Below are positions 16,024-24,708 of a stretch of 64,000 nt of DNA, piece after piece. This DNA is from JAYPHU01 sp964611435 (GTDB lineage Bacteria > Pseudomonadota > Alphaproteobacteria > Rhodospirillales > UBA2165). The first letter of the stretch is position 1; the number at the start of each line of letters is the position of its first letter. Both the position numbers and the translations under genes were made by a program. The notes below the pieces were generated by a model. It ran no database searches and was not told where the DNA came from. It saw only the letters and a program-made list of their open reading frames with translations. The stretch spans positions 18,460 to 82,459 of the forward strand of contig CAZSXT010000017.1 of the NCBI GenBank assembly GCA_964611435.1, given 5' to 3'.

Positions 16024-16911
16024 ATGCCCGAATGGATGCGTGAATTCCCGGTAATGGAGACGGAATGGCTCCGCGCCATCAACAAAAGCTTCGACGAAGG
16101 CTATCTCGCGTTCTCACGGAATTTTGGTGAAGCGATCGAGACCTTTTTTGACCCTCTCCTCTACCTTTTGATTTGGTTTGAACAGCTCCTCCTCCAGTCC
16201 CCTTGGATTGTCGTGCTGGCGGCTATCCTTCTGATCGCCGGCCTCGCGTCGCGCAGCGTTAAGATCACGCTGGGGGTCGCTGCCGCCTTTCTGCTGATTG
16301 GGTATTTCGGCATGTGGCAAGATACGATGCGCACCCTGGCCATCATCCTGGTCTGCACGATCATCGCGGTCGCTATCGGCATCCCCGTGGGCATCTATAT
16401 GTCCCGGTCGGACCGTGCCGAGGCCGTCATCCGGCCGATCTTGGACGTGATGCAGACCATGCCAATCTTTGTTTATCTGATTCCGGTGGTCATGCTGCTG
16501 GGTCTCGGCAAGATCCCCGGCATGATCGCCGTCGTCGTCTATTCCATCCCGCCGGTGATCCGGCTGACCAACCTGGGCATCCGGTTGGTTGACAGGGATG
16601 TGCTGGAAGCCGCCGATTCATTCGGCGCCACGTCCATGCAGCGATTGCTCCAGGTGCAGATCCCACTAGCGCTGCCGAACATCATGGCCGGCATCAATCA
16701 GACCATCATGATGGCGCTCTCCATGGTCGTCATCGCCTCCATGATCGGGGTGAAGGGTCTGGGCCAGCCGGTCTTGCAGGCGGTCACCAACCAGTATTTC
16801 GCCCTCGGCCTGTTTAACGGCGCGGCCGTGGTCGCCCTGGCCATCGTCTTTGATCGGGTCAGCCAAAGCTATGGTTCCCGCATTCAAAAATTCCGGCAGG
16901 CCGGCGAATGA
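16024..16911 (+). CDS. Glycine betaine/proline-type ABC transporter permease
   Basis: The protein has 295 residues with six to seven hydrophobic helices. The cytoplasmic EAA loop is clear (EAADSFGATSMQRLLQVQIP). The sequence MQTMPIFVYLIPVVMLLG and the ending Y-G-S-R-I match ProW/OpuAB. The long, charged N-terminus (about 45 residues) is typical of ProW. It overlaps the ATPase gene by 4 bp (ATGA). It forms the inner-membrane channel of the importer. Confidence 0.88.
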   Translation: MPEWMREFPVMETEWLRAINKSFDEGYLAFSRNFGEAIETFFDPLLYLLIWFEQLLLQSPWIVVLAAILLIAGLASRSVKITLGVAAAFLLIGYFGMWQDTMRTLAIILVCTIIAVAIGIPVGIYMSRSDRAEAVIRPILDVMQTMPIFVYLIPVVMLLGLGKIPGMIAVVVYSIPPVIRLTNLGIRLVDRDVLEAADSFGATSMQRLLQVQIPLALPNIMAGINQTIMMALSMVVIASMIGVKGLGQPVLQAVTNQYFALGLFNGAAVVALAIVFDRVSQSYGSRIQKFRQAGE

Positions 16912-18062
16912 CCGGGGACCAACCCGCCGCTGATCCGAAGATCAGCATCCAACGGCTCAGCAAAGTCTTCGGGCCGGACCCGGGCTCGGTGCTCGCCATG
17001 CTGCATGCCGGGGCGAGTAAAAATGAAATCCTGAATGCGCGGGGCCACGTTGTCGCGCTCAATGACATCAACTTGGACATCACCGACCATTCCATTCAGG
17101 TCATTATGGGCCTAAGCGGTTCCGGCAAGTCCACACTGGTGCGCCACATCAACCGCCTGATCGAACCTTCGGCAGGGCGGGTCCTGATCGACGGCCGGGA
17201 TGTACTGGGCCTGAGCGAATCGGAACTTCAGACGTTCCGCCGGGAGAAAGTCTCGATGGTGTTTCAACGCTTCGGTCTGCTGCCCCATCGGACGGTGGCG
17301 GACAATGTCGGATTCGGGCTTGGTGTGCGCGGCGACAACACGGCGCTCCGCCGGACACAGACCCAAACCTGGATCGAAAAAGTTGGGCTCCAAGGCTACG
17401 AAGAGTCATATCCGTCTCAACTCTCTGGTGGGATGCAGCAGCGGGTCGGCCTCGCCCGTGCCTTGGCGATGGATACGGATATTTTGTTGATGGACGAGCC
17501 GTTCAGCGCCCTTGATCCGCTGATCCGGACGGAGATGCAGGACTTGCTGCTGGATCTGCAAAAGGAACTCAAGAAAACCGTCCTGTTCATCACCCACGAT
17601 CCTGACGAGGCCATGCGGCTGGGGGACGCGATCGCTATCCTGAAAGATGGGGAGATTGCGCAAAATGGTGGACCCGAGGACATTCTGCTAAGGCCGGCGA
17701 GCGGCTATATCCAAAACTTCACCAAGGACATCAATCGCGGCCGGGTTGTCACCGTGGATGCCATCGCCGTGAACGGGGACACGGTATCCGATGGACCGGA
17801 ACTCGCCGCGCACACAACGTTAGCCGAGGCCGGCAAAATGCTGGCCGGCTCTCCCAACGTCACCGCCAAGGTGATCGATGCCAATGGCAAAATTCTCGGC
17901 GGCGTCCGGCTCACCGATATCGCCCGCGCCATTGCGAGAGACGTCGAGCAGAAGATCAGCCCACCTGCCGCGCGTAAACCGCCCTGCCTGCGGTCAACCC
18001 GTCAACGCGTTCTACAATCGTCTGAGCATCAATGCCAAAATGTGAATAGAGATCGCCGATAG
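16908..18062 (+). CDS. Glycine betaine/proline-type ABC transporter ATPase, with abnormal C-terminal tail
   Basis: The protein has 384 residues. It carries Walker A GLSGSGKST, Q-loop VFQRFGLLPHRTV, signature LSGGMQQRVGLARAL, Walker B DILLMDEPFSALDP and the switch His in FITHDPDEA. A ProV/OpuAA-type CBS region follows to about residue 345 (GGVRLTDIARAIARD). The last 35 residues or so are read through the end of the convergent dehydrogenase gene and are antisense to it: a 107-bp overlap with no homology-like character. The likely cause is loss of the original stop after the CBS region. Transport function should survive because the core is complete. Confidence 0.85.
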   Translation: MTGDQPAADPKISIQRLSKVFGPDPGSVLAMLHAGASKNEILNARGHVVALNDINLDITDHSIQVIMGLSGSGKSTLVRHINRLIEPSAGRVLIDGRDVLGLSESELQTFRREKVSMVFQRFGLLPHRTVADNVGFGLGVRGDNTALRRTQTQTWIEKVGLQGYEESYPSQLSGGMQQRVGLARALAMDTDILLMDEPFSALDPLIRTEMQDLLLDLQKELKKTVLFITHDPDEAMRLGDAIAILKDGEIAQNGGPEDILLRPASGYIQNFTKDINRGRVVTVDAIAVNGDTVSDGPELAAHTTLAEAGKMLAGSPNVTAKVIDANGKILGGVRLTDIARAIARDVEQKISPPAARKPPCLRSTRQRVLQSSEHQCQNVNRDRR

Positions 18063-20340
18063 CGCCGGTCTGACCAAAATGCTCCACGCCCAGCGGAATG
18101 CTCATATGCCCAAAGACCGCGCCCAACCAGGACAATGTTGTCGGATGACCGTCGATGACTGTAACGATTTTGCAGTGGCCCGGCAGTCCCTCCAGAAGGG
18201 CTTCGATGTGACTTTGAGCACCGGCGACGCCCCGCGCTCTAGCCCGCTGCGCCGCGGTCCAGCCGGCGTTTAACCGATCCGCGGACGTCACGGCCAACAC
18301 TCCCACATCCCGGCGGGTTTCAGCTATCAAACCGGCAGCCTGAATGGCCTCTGGCGCAATCACGCCCTGATAAGCGATCACGACTTCACAATTCGGACCC
18401 GGCTCCCGCAGCCAGTACGCTCCATCGACGACACTTTGTTCGAATGCCTCATCGGCTCTGAAGACGGGTTGTTCAATGGGATTGGTCGATAATCTGAGGT
18501 AGACAGACCCGCCGGTTTCGTCCCGCAACCAGGTCCGTTCGTCGGGATCGGCGGCCCCGTCCCGTTGCAGATATTCAAACGACCAGGACATGATGGCAGC
18601 CAATTCATCCGCAAAAGCCGGCTCAAAGGCCGCCAGTCCATCCTGGCTCATGCCGATGAGTGGTGTGCCGATAGACTGGTGCGCGCCGCCTTCCGGCGCC
18701 AATGTCACACCCGACGGTGTTCCGACAATCATAAATCGGGCATCCTGATAGCATGCGTAATTCAAGGCATCGAGGCCACGGCAAACGAACGGATCATAGA
18801 CCGTGCCGATGGGAATAAGCCTTTTTCCGAATAGAGAGTGCGATAAACCAGCCGCCGCCAATGCCAGGAACAGGTTCATCTCGCCAATTCCCAATTCTAG
18901 ATGCTGCCCTTCGGGCGCGAACTCCCATTTCGCCATCGAGGGTATATTCTGGCTTCTAAATACGTCCTCGATCGGCGTGCGGGCAAAAAGTTTCCGCCGA
19001 TTGACCCACTGACCCAAACTGGTCGTACCACTGACATCCGGCGAAACGGTAATGATCCGCGCAGCAAGATCGCTCTGTCTCCGCGCTAATCCGTCCAATA
19101 TTTTGCCGAATGCAATTTGAGTAGAAATTTTACGATCATCCGGTATCTCAATAGGATCGGGTGCAACCGCGCTATCTTGGTAACGCCTAAACCCTTTCGT
19201 AAAAAATGGGCTTTCGTCGAGGAAAGCCCGGAGGCCCGATACATCGTCAACCGCGGCAAACCGCTCCCACTCCTGCCCTTGTGGAACACCCATGTGGGTC
19301 TGCCATTCCCTCATCTGGTCTGGAGTCATCAGGCCCCCATGGTTGTCCTTGTGCCCGGCAATCGGTGTGCCCCACCCCTTTATCGTATAGGCGATGAAGC
19401 AGGTTGGCCGGTCGTGATCGATGCCGGCAAACGTCTTGGCCATCGTCTCTACACAGTTGCCGCCTAAGTTTTCCATAAGCGCGGCCAATTGATCGTCATC
19501 GCGCTTTCCAATCAACGCCGCGACCTCGTTGTCTTGGCCTAATTCCGTCAACAACCGCTTTCGCCATTCCGCTCCGCCTTGATACGTGAGAGCCGAATAA
19601 TCCTGATTGGGACAGTCATCGATCCAGTGCCTGAGCTTGTCGCCTCCAGGCTCGCGAAACGCCGCCTGTTGCAAAACACCGTATTTAACCCGGACAACAT
19701 CCCAGCCAAATGCCGCGAAGATTTTTTCAATCCGGTTCCAAAGGCCTTCTCTGACCACCCCGTCCAGAGACTGGCGATTGTAATCAATGACCCACCAGCA
19801 ATTTCGAAGATCATTCTTCCACCCCTCCTGAAGGGCTTCGTAGACGTTGCCCTCATCCAGTTCGGCATCGCCAACCAGGGCAATCATCCGGCCCAAAGGC
19901 CGGTCGCCCCCCCAATTCCGCACGTCCAGATAATCCTGAACCAACGAGGCAAATACGGTAATCGACGCTCCCAGACCAACCGACCCAGTAGAGAAATCCA
20001 CATCATCTGAATCCTTTGTCCGAGACGGGTAAGACTGAATTCCGCCGAAACCGCGAAAATTCTCCATCTTCTCAAGACTTAGGTTGCCCATCAGATAATG
20101 CATCGCGTGAAAGAGCGGAGACGCATGAGGCTTTACCGCCACCCTGTCCTCGGGACGAAGGGCCGAAAAATAAAGACTGGTGAATATAGAGACCATTGAG
20201 GCGGAAGAAGCCTGATGCCCCCCTATCTTAATGGCGTCAGCATTGGAACGGACGTGATTGGCGTGATGAATCATCCAGTGACTCAGCCACAGAAGACGCT
20301 GTTCGATTACTTTTAATTGAGAGTGGTCCGCCGTCGTCAT
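17956..20340 (-). CDS. Homodimeric 2-oxoacid dehydrogenase E1 component, AceE/MdeB-like
   Basis: The protein has 794 residues, shorter than AceE (about 890). The TPP motif GDAELDEGN with the downstream WWVIDYNRQSLDG is present in the first third. The transketolase-like middle (FSTGSVGLGASITVFASLVQDYL) and pyrimidine-binding domain (LELGIGEMNLFLALAAAGL) are also complete. AAGGTG precedes the ATG. It is divergent from an Lrp-family gene, as mdeB is next to mdeR in Pseudomonas putida, where MdeB handles 2-oxobutyrate from methionine. No E2, E3 or methionine gamma-lyase gene lies nearby. The substrate (2-oxobutyrate or another 2-oxoacid) is inferred from this context. Confidence 0.8.
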   Translation of the reverse strand: MTTADHSQLKVIEQRLLWLSHWMIHHANHVRSNADAIKIGGHQASSASMVSIFTSLYFSALRPEDRVAVKPHASPLFHAMHYLMGNLSLEKMENFRGFGGIQSYPSRTKDSDDVDFSTGSVGLGASITVFASLVQDYLDVRNWGGDRPLGRMIALVGDAELDEGNVYEALQEGWKNDLRNCWWVIDYNRQSLDGVVREGLWNRIEKIFAAFGWDVVRVKYGVLQQAAFREPGGDKLRHWIDDCPNQDYSALTYQGGAEWRKRLLTELGQDNEVAALIGKRDDDQLAALMENLGGNCVETMAKTFAGIDHDRPTCFIAYTIKGWGTPIAGHKDNHGGLMTPDQMREWQTHMGVPQGQEWERFAAVDDVSGLRAFLDESPFFTKGFRRYQDSAVAPDPIEIPDDRKISTQIAFGKILDGLARRQSDLAARIITVSPDVSGTTSLGQWVNRRKLFARTPIEDVFRSQNIPSMAKWEFAPEGQHLELGIGEMNLFLALAAAGLSHSLFGKRLIPIGTVYDPFVCRGLDALNYACYQDARFMIVGTPSGVTLAPEGGAHQSIGTPLIGMSQDGLAAFEPAFADELAAIMSWSFEYLQRDGAADPDERTWLRDETGGSVYLRLSTNPIEQPVFRADEAFEQSVVDGAYWLREPGPNCEVVIAYQGVIAPEAIQAAGLIAETRRDVGVLAVTSADRLNAGWTAAQRARARGVAGAQSHIEALLEGLPGHCKIVTVIDGHPTTLSWLGAVFGHMSIPLGVEHFGQTGAIGDLYSHFGIDAQTIVERVDGLTAGRAVYARQVG

Positions 20341-20358
20341 CTGTTCGCACCTTGGGAG

Positions 20359-20378
20359 TTGGACTTGATACAGTCCAA
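20359..20378. promoter_or_regulatory. Interrupted palindrome upstream of the E1 gene
   Basis: TTGGACT and AGTCCAA form a perfect 7-bp inverted repeat around a 6-bp spacer. It begins 18 bp before the start codon of the minus-strand E1 gene, so it could be an operator or an mRNA-leader hairpin. Confidence 0.4.
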
Positions 20379-20405
20379 TCTAAGCGATTCACGACGGCGA
20401 TAATT

Positions 20406-20439
20406 TGCTAAATTGCCAAATTTTGAAGATAATTTAGCA
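20406..20439. promoter_or_regulatory. Candidate Lrp-type operator
   Basis: TGCTAAATT (20406-20414) and AATTTAGCA (20431-20439) are exact inverted repeats 16 bp apart in a very A/T-rich stretch. They lie between the divergent E1 and Lrp genes, where an autoregulating Lrp/AsnC protein would bind. Confidence 0.5.
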
Positions 20440-20464
20440 TAATTTACCAAAAATTCGGATAATC

Positions 20465-20935
20465 ATGATTGAAACAACTTCTATTGACGGATTTGATGCA
20501 GCGATCCTTCGCACCCTACAGAAAGATGGCCGCGCCACTCTTAATGAACTTAGCGCGGAGGTAGGACTGAGCCCGTCTCCGGTTACCCGCCGTCTGCGCC
20601 GTCTTGAAGAGGACGGTATCGTCACCGGCTACGCCGCTCTGATTGACGAAACGGCCCTTGGCTTCGAATTTTCAGTCTTTGTTTCGGTCAAACTGGAGAA
20701 GCAAGTGGACAACATCCTGGCGACCTTTGAAGAGGTGATCCAGGATTTCCCGGAGGTCGTTGATTGTTGGCTGATGACCGGCGACCGGGATTATCTCCTT
20801 CGGATCGCCACCACCGGACTTGCTGATTTCGAACGGTTCCTGGTTGGCAAACTCACGAAGGTGCCGGGCGTGGCGTCGATTGAATCGTCCATTCCGCTCC
20901 GGCGAGTCAAAGCCGGATTGGCTCGCTTGCCTTAA
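20465..20935 (+). CDS. Lrp/AsnC-family transcriptional regulator
   Basis: The protein has 156 residues, typical of the family. The N-terminal helix-turn-helix reads LQKDGRATLNELSAEVGLS then PVTRRLRRLEEDGIV. The RAM ligand-binding domain follows (GFEFSVFVSVKLEK, then VVDCWLMTGDRDYLLRI). Such regulators respond to amino acids and usually control the neighbouring catabolic gene. Here the partner is the divergent MdeB/AceE-like E1 gene. The inverted repeat 26 bp ahead of the start is a probable binding site. Confidence 0.92.
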   Translation: MIETTSIDGFDAAILRTLQKDGRATLNELSAEVGLSPSPVTRRLRRLEEDGIVTGYAALIDETALGFEFSVFVSVKLEKQVDNILATFEEVIQDFPEVVDCWLMTGDRDYLLRIATTGLADFERFLVGKLTKVPGVASIESSIPLRRVKAGLARLP

Positions 20936-20955
20936 AGAGATCGCAAGAGGACGGC

Positions 20956-21936
20956 CTACAGCCCGAACAGCCTGACGCAGTTGTCCCGGCCGACCTTGTT
21001 CCGCGTGTCCTCGTCGATTTCCGCATTGTCGAACCACTCGGCCGCGTGATCCATGTTCTCGAACGGCCAGTCGGCGGAAAACAAAACCCGGTCCACACCG
21101 ATCTCGTTGATCGCACAATTAAGCGTCGGCGTATGGAAATTGCCGGACGTGGTTAAATAAAAGTTGTTCCGGAAGTAATCGACGATCTTCTTCTGGGCCC
21201 GGTAGTTGTGGGGCTGGTCGGTCCAGGTCCACTGATTGCGGTGATCAATCCGCCAGAGAGAGAACGGAATGCCCTCACCCATATGTCCGAGGATCACCTG
21301 GAAGTCGGGATGCCGGTCGAACAGTCCACTGCCCATCAGGCGCAGCGCATGCACCGCCGTTTCCTGACCGAATGCCCAGGTCGGGCCCAGCAGCCACGGA
21401 TTGTCCTTGTAAATCTGCCCGCCCATAGGGATCGGATTGCGGGGATGCAGATAAAACGGCCGGTCGAGCCGGGCCGCTTCTGCCCAGAACTCGTCAAACT
21501 GCGGCTCATCATAGAACGTCATGTCGTCTTCGCTGCCGACCTGGGAAAATCCGTTGACCAGGGAACCGACAAAGCCCAGTTCTTCAATGCAGCGGCGCAG
21601 TTCTTCTGCGGCGCGGGCGGGGTCCTGCATGGGAAGCGCGGCAAAACCCAAATAGCGTTTCGGGTTCTTGGCAATCTCTTCCGCCAGGAAATCATTGGCG
21701 CGCCGGGCCACCTCGACCGCCTGATCCGCGTCCCAAATGGCCTGAATAGCCGGGGCGTTGAGGCTGAGGATGGCGATCTCAATCCCGGCAGCATCCATTT
21801 CCGCGATGCGCCGTTCCTGCATGTCCAGAAGCCGCCCCTTCAGTTCGGCCCAGGTATCCGCCGGCAGAAAGCCGTTGGAATCTTCAATCGTTTCCTGATT
21901 GGCAAAATGCTCTTCGAGCGCGATCTTACCTTGCAT
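20956..21936 (-). CDS. Gamma-resorcylate (2,6-dihydroxybenzoate) decarboxylase
   Basis: The protein has 326 residues, the usual length. It opens MQGKIALEEHF and keeps the family landmarks: SLNAPAIQAI, LVNGFSQVG, FYLHPRNPIP, ILGHMGEGIP, TTSGNF and LFSADWPFEN. Metal ligands expected from the amidohydrolase-2/ACMSD fold are visible: E8 and H10 in EEH, His in LHPRN, His in GHMGE and Asp in SADWPFEN. The enzyme reversibly decarboxylates 2,6-dihydroxybenzoate to resorcinol in the cytoplasm. It lies 110 bp after an OYE-family gene on the same strand; no resorcinol hydroxylase is adjacent. Related 2,3-dihydroxybenzoate decarboxylases are the main alternative. Confidence 0.88.
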   Translation of the reverse strand: MQGKIALEEHFANQETIEDSNGFLPADTWAELKGRLLDMQERRIAEMDAAGIEIAILSLNAPAIQAIWDADQAVEVARRANDFLAEEIAKNPKRYLGFAALPMQDPARAAEELRRCIEELGFVGSLVNGFSQVGSEDDMTFYDEPQFDEFWAEAARLDRPFYLHPRNPIPMGGQIYKDNPWLLGPTWAFGQETAVHALRLMGSGLFDRHPDFQVILGHMGEGIPFSLWRIDHRNQWTWTDQPHNYRAQKKIVDYFRNNFYLTTSGNFHTPTLNCAINEIGVDRVLFSADWPFENMDHAAEWFDNAEIDEDTRNKVGRDNCVRLFGL

Positions 21937-22046
21937 CGACAGGCCCTCCCCTGGTGACGTGGCTGTATGATTTCTGCCGTTAGCTTGTGAAAAACTTTAA
22001 GGCGCGTGTCAAACAGATGCAGGCCGTTGACGGACTATTGATGGGG

Positions 22047-23498
22047 CTATTTTTCCCATACGGGTGCAGTCAAACGCCGCTTACCATCGCCGGTCAGTTT
22101 CACACCGGGCTCGTCCAACGCTTCCCGGTCCCACAATTTGCACGTTACAACCTTGTGCTTTTGGTCCAGGCCTTCGCAATAGTTGGAAAAGGTGCAAATC
22201 CGAACCTCTTCGCCCCGGCCCATTTGGACCTTGCGGAACCACTCCGGATCGGCAAGGGATTGGCGCGCCGCACCGACGATGTCGGCATCCTTGTTTTGAA
22301 GAATCTGTTCGGCAAGCTCGAACCCGTGCACCCCGCCGATCACGGCCACCGGGGTTTCGAAGCCGGCGTCCCGGATGGCTTTCCGAATGCGGCGGCCCGG
22401 TTCGATATTGCGGCCAAATGGGCCGAATGCATCGGAAATATACGCCGGCATGCATTCATAACCGCTCCGTCCCGTATAGGGATAGGCCGCCTCCCCCACA
22501 CCGGGTTGTTTGGCGTCGTCAAACTTGCCACCACGCGAGAGGGACAGAAAATCCATCCCGGCCTCCGCGAACTTTACACCGAAATACATGGCGTCTTCGA
22601 CATCGCTGCCGTTATCCAGACATTCGTCGCTGAGAAACCGGCAGCCGACAGGGTAGTCGTCACCGACCCGCTCCCGCACTGTTTGAAATACTTCCAGCGG
22701 CAGGCGAACCCGGCCCTCCAGGGAATTGCCGTAGCCGTCCTCCCGCGTGTTCGTCGCCGAGAGAAACGAGGCCATCGTATAAGCATGGGCGTAGTGCAGT
22801 TCTACCCCATCGATCCCGGCTTCTTTCGCCCGCTCCGCTGCATCGGCAAATAAGCCCGGCAGGACCTCCGGCAAATCCTGGATATGGGGCAGGTGCACAT
22901 AAGTCACCCGTTCCCGATACCCCATGCGCAGACTTTCCAATTCGCGCTCATCGAGAATGTCGTCCAGCGCTTCATCCGGCAGGCCGGCTAGATGATCCCG
23001 CACTTGCTCCTCAGACCAATCTTCCGCGCCCAACTTCTCCCGCACCTCATCTGTAACCTGTAGAAAGCGCTGGATGAATTTTTCCGGCTCTGGCCGGCGC
23101 CGGATCGACAGGAAATCGATCAGCTGAATAAACAGCTTGGTATGTCCATCGCTGGCGCGCTTCACCGTGTCGGCAAGCTCTTTCAGACCAGGAACAAATC
23201 GGTCGTGACCGATCCGCAGCAACGGACCCGACGGGATATCACGAATGCCAGTCGCTTCAATGACAATGCCGCCCGGCCGGCCGCGGGCAAACCCCTCGTA
23301 CCAATCCAGAACATCATCCGTGACAAAACCATCGTCTGTCGCACGCCAGGGCACCATGGCCGGCACCCAGGTCCGTTGTTCCAGTTCGATCGGCCCCAGT
23401 TTCACCGGACTAAACCACAAGGAACCTTCCGCCTGTTCCTTGGTCGGCCAGGCGCCCGGGTTCGGGTCGTATTTGATTCGTTCGGGCGGTTTCCACAT
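22047..23498 (-). CDS. NADH:flavin oxidoreductase (Old Yellow Enzyme family), long form
   Basis: The protein has 483 residues, longer than the usual 350-400. The TIM-barrel flavin enzyme motifs are present: WVPAMVPWRATDDGFVTDD at the FMN end, GVELHYAHAYTMASFLSATN (the HxAH substrate-site motif) and PVAVIGGVHG near the C-terminus. An insert of about 60 acidic residues lies around 150-200. Cys residues occur at CTFSNYCEGLDQ, in the place where 2,4-dienoyl-CoA-type relatives carry Fe-S Cys clusters, but the full cluster is not there. A 34-bp perfect palindrome lies 18 bp before the ATG, so the gene is probably regulated by a dimeric repressor. Confidence 0.82.
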   Translation of the reverse strand: MWKPPERIKYDPNPGAWPTKEQAEGSLWFSPVKLGPIELEQRTWVPAMVPWRATDDGFVTDDVLDWYEGFARGRPGGIVIEATGIRDIPSGPLLRIGHDRFVPGLKELADTVKRASDGHTKLFIQLIDFLSIRRRPEPEKFIQRFLQVTDEVREKLGAEDWSEEQVRDHLAGLPDEALDDILDERELESLRMGYRERVTYVHLPHIQDLPEVLPGLFADAAERAKEAGIDGVELHYAHAYTMASFLSATNTREDGYGNSLEGRVRLPLEVFQTVRERVGDDYPVGCRFLSDECLDNGSDVEDAMYFGVKFAEAGMDFLSLSRGGKFDDAKQPGVGEAAYPYTGRSGYECMPAYISDAFGPFGRNIEPGRRIRKAIRDAGFETPVAVIGGVHGFELAEQILQNKDADIVGAARQSLADPEWFRKVQMGRGEEVRICTFSNYCEGLDQKHKVVTCKLWDREALDEPGVKLTGDGKRRLTAPVWEK

Positions 23499-23515
23499 GA
23501 GAGCTTCCGATCACC

Positions 23516-23549
23516 AATTAAATTAGTTTAAGCTTAAACTAATTTAATT
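23516..23549. promoter_or_regulatory. 34-bp perfect palindrome, candidate operator
   Basis: Every one of 17 base pairs matches around the centre AAG/CTT at 23532/23533; the core is AGTTTAAGCTTAAACT with A/T-only outer arms. It sits just before the start of the OYE-family gene. Size and A/T-rich form suit a MarR- or TetR-type repressor; no such regulator gene is adjacent. Confidence 0.6.
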
Positions 23550-23600
23550 TAGGCCTGAAATGATGGAAAGACCAGGGGAAATTGATGGCAGTAATACTGC

Positions 23601-23684
23601 CGTCATCCACGGGCTCGCCCCGTGGATCCATTTAAACGTGGATACGCGGATCACGGCCTATCGGCCGGTCCGCGCATGACGACG
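23601..23684. repeat. REP-like intergenic repeat, copy 1
   Basis: The unit opens GTCATCCACGGGC and ends CCGCGCATGACG, with internal CCCGTGGAtCCA and TACGCGGATC. Two nested hairpins can form. A second full copy in opposite orientation lies at 63573-63670 and a half copy near 63394. A 15-bp palindrome (GGCAGTA-A-TACTGCC) abuts its left end. Confidence 0.7.
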
Positions 23685-23706
23685 CTATTTATTAGAAAGT
23701 GGGGAC

Positions 23707-24540
23707 CTAATGTCCGCGGCCGCGGCGGTCGAAACTGTGGCGGCGGTCTTGAACTTCGATCTTTTTTAGTTTCTGGCGGCGATCCTGCTGAGATCGCGTT
23801 ACCCATTGGGACCGGTCGCGGACGACCCTTTCCTGCTTGTGCTTCTTCGCTTCCCTCTTCAGCACTTCCCAGTCCTGTTCGGTCATGTTCCGCTCTTTCG
23901 CGGACATGCCGGCATATTTGCCGCGGCCGGAGAGCTTACTTTTCCAGCGTAGCTTGACCCAGACCGGGTCGTGCTCCTCGGGTTCCTTCATGGGGATGGC
24001 GATCCCACCGTCTTTGGCGGCATTGGAGACGGCCTTCATATTCAACGTGCCGTCCTTGTTGGTGACATCGGCGACCTTGGCGGACACCAGCAGACCCGGC
24101 ACCTGCAATTTGGCGAAGCGGTTACCCAGGATTTGCGTGCCGATCAAATTGACAATCTCCGAGGCCCGGTGGAAACCCTCCTCGTCACTCAATCCGGTCA
24201 ACTGCATGACGAAATGGTCGGCCTCGAAATAAGCGATGCCCTAATTGACCCGCACTTCGCGCTCCAACACATGTTCGCAGATGGTTTTGGCGCCAAACAT
24301 CAGCCGTTCGGAACGGCTGCCCATGGCTTTATAAATCGGCGCCAGATTCAGCACGTGGATTTTATCGTCGGCGGCGCCCCAGTTGCTGCCGGTCACCTCC
24401 TCCGTATCGACCAACGCCACGCCGGCACTCTGGATCGTCGCGACGGCGTCGGCCAGTTCGCGGTCCAAATCCTCGGAGGTGACCTCCTCCTCTTCGCCCA
24501 GCGCGCGGGCGATCTTTTTCAATAGCGAATTCTTTGCCAT
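23707..24540 (-). pseudogene. GGDEF-like domain protein interrupted by an in-frame TAG
   Basis: Two open stretches, 24540-24241 and 24207-23707, share one frame, with a TAG at 24243-24241 as the only break. Reading through gives LEREVRVN-*-GIAYFEADHFVMQLTGL. This aligns with the GGDEF-domain region where the usual text is VR..D..aR.GGDEF..lLpg, so the signature itself has degenerated to FEADHF. The first part starts MAKNSLLKKIARALGEEEE. The tail after residue 200 is basic and charged. The stop may be a real nonsense mutation, a sequencing error, or the border of two coupled genes. If it was a protein, it would be a degenerate, non-catalytic diguanylate-cyclase-like domain. Confidence 0.6.
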
Positions 24541-24708
24541 GTTCCTCGATGTTCCCCCAATTGAACTGCGACGGTTCTGTCGCACGAGCGGCATGGTGTA
24601 CCTTGATAAGTTAAAATTTGTTTGATTCCGAGGTCGTGAACAAGCTTCGGTAAACCGTAATAAACTTATACGTGTTTTCCCTATAACCAACCGGTGTCAA
24701 GAACAACC

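Noticed and set aside
24241..24243. TAG in the GGDEF-like frame as pyrrolysine
   Set aside because: Pyrrolysine is tied to methylamine methyltransferases and a pyl system; the site here is not in such a protein, and no conserved signal follows the TAG.
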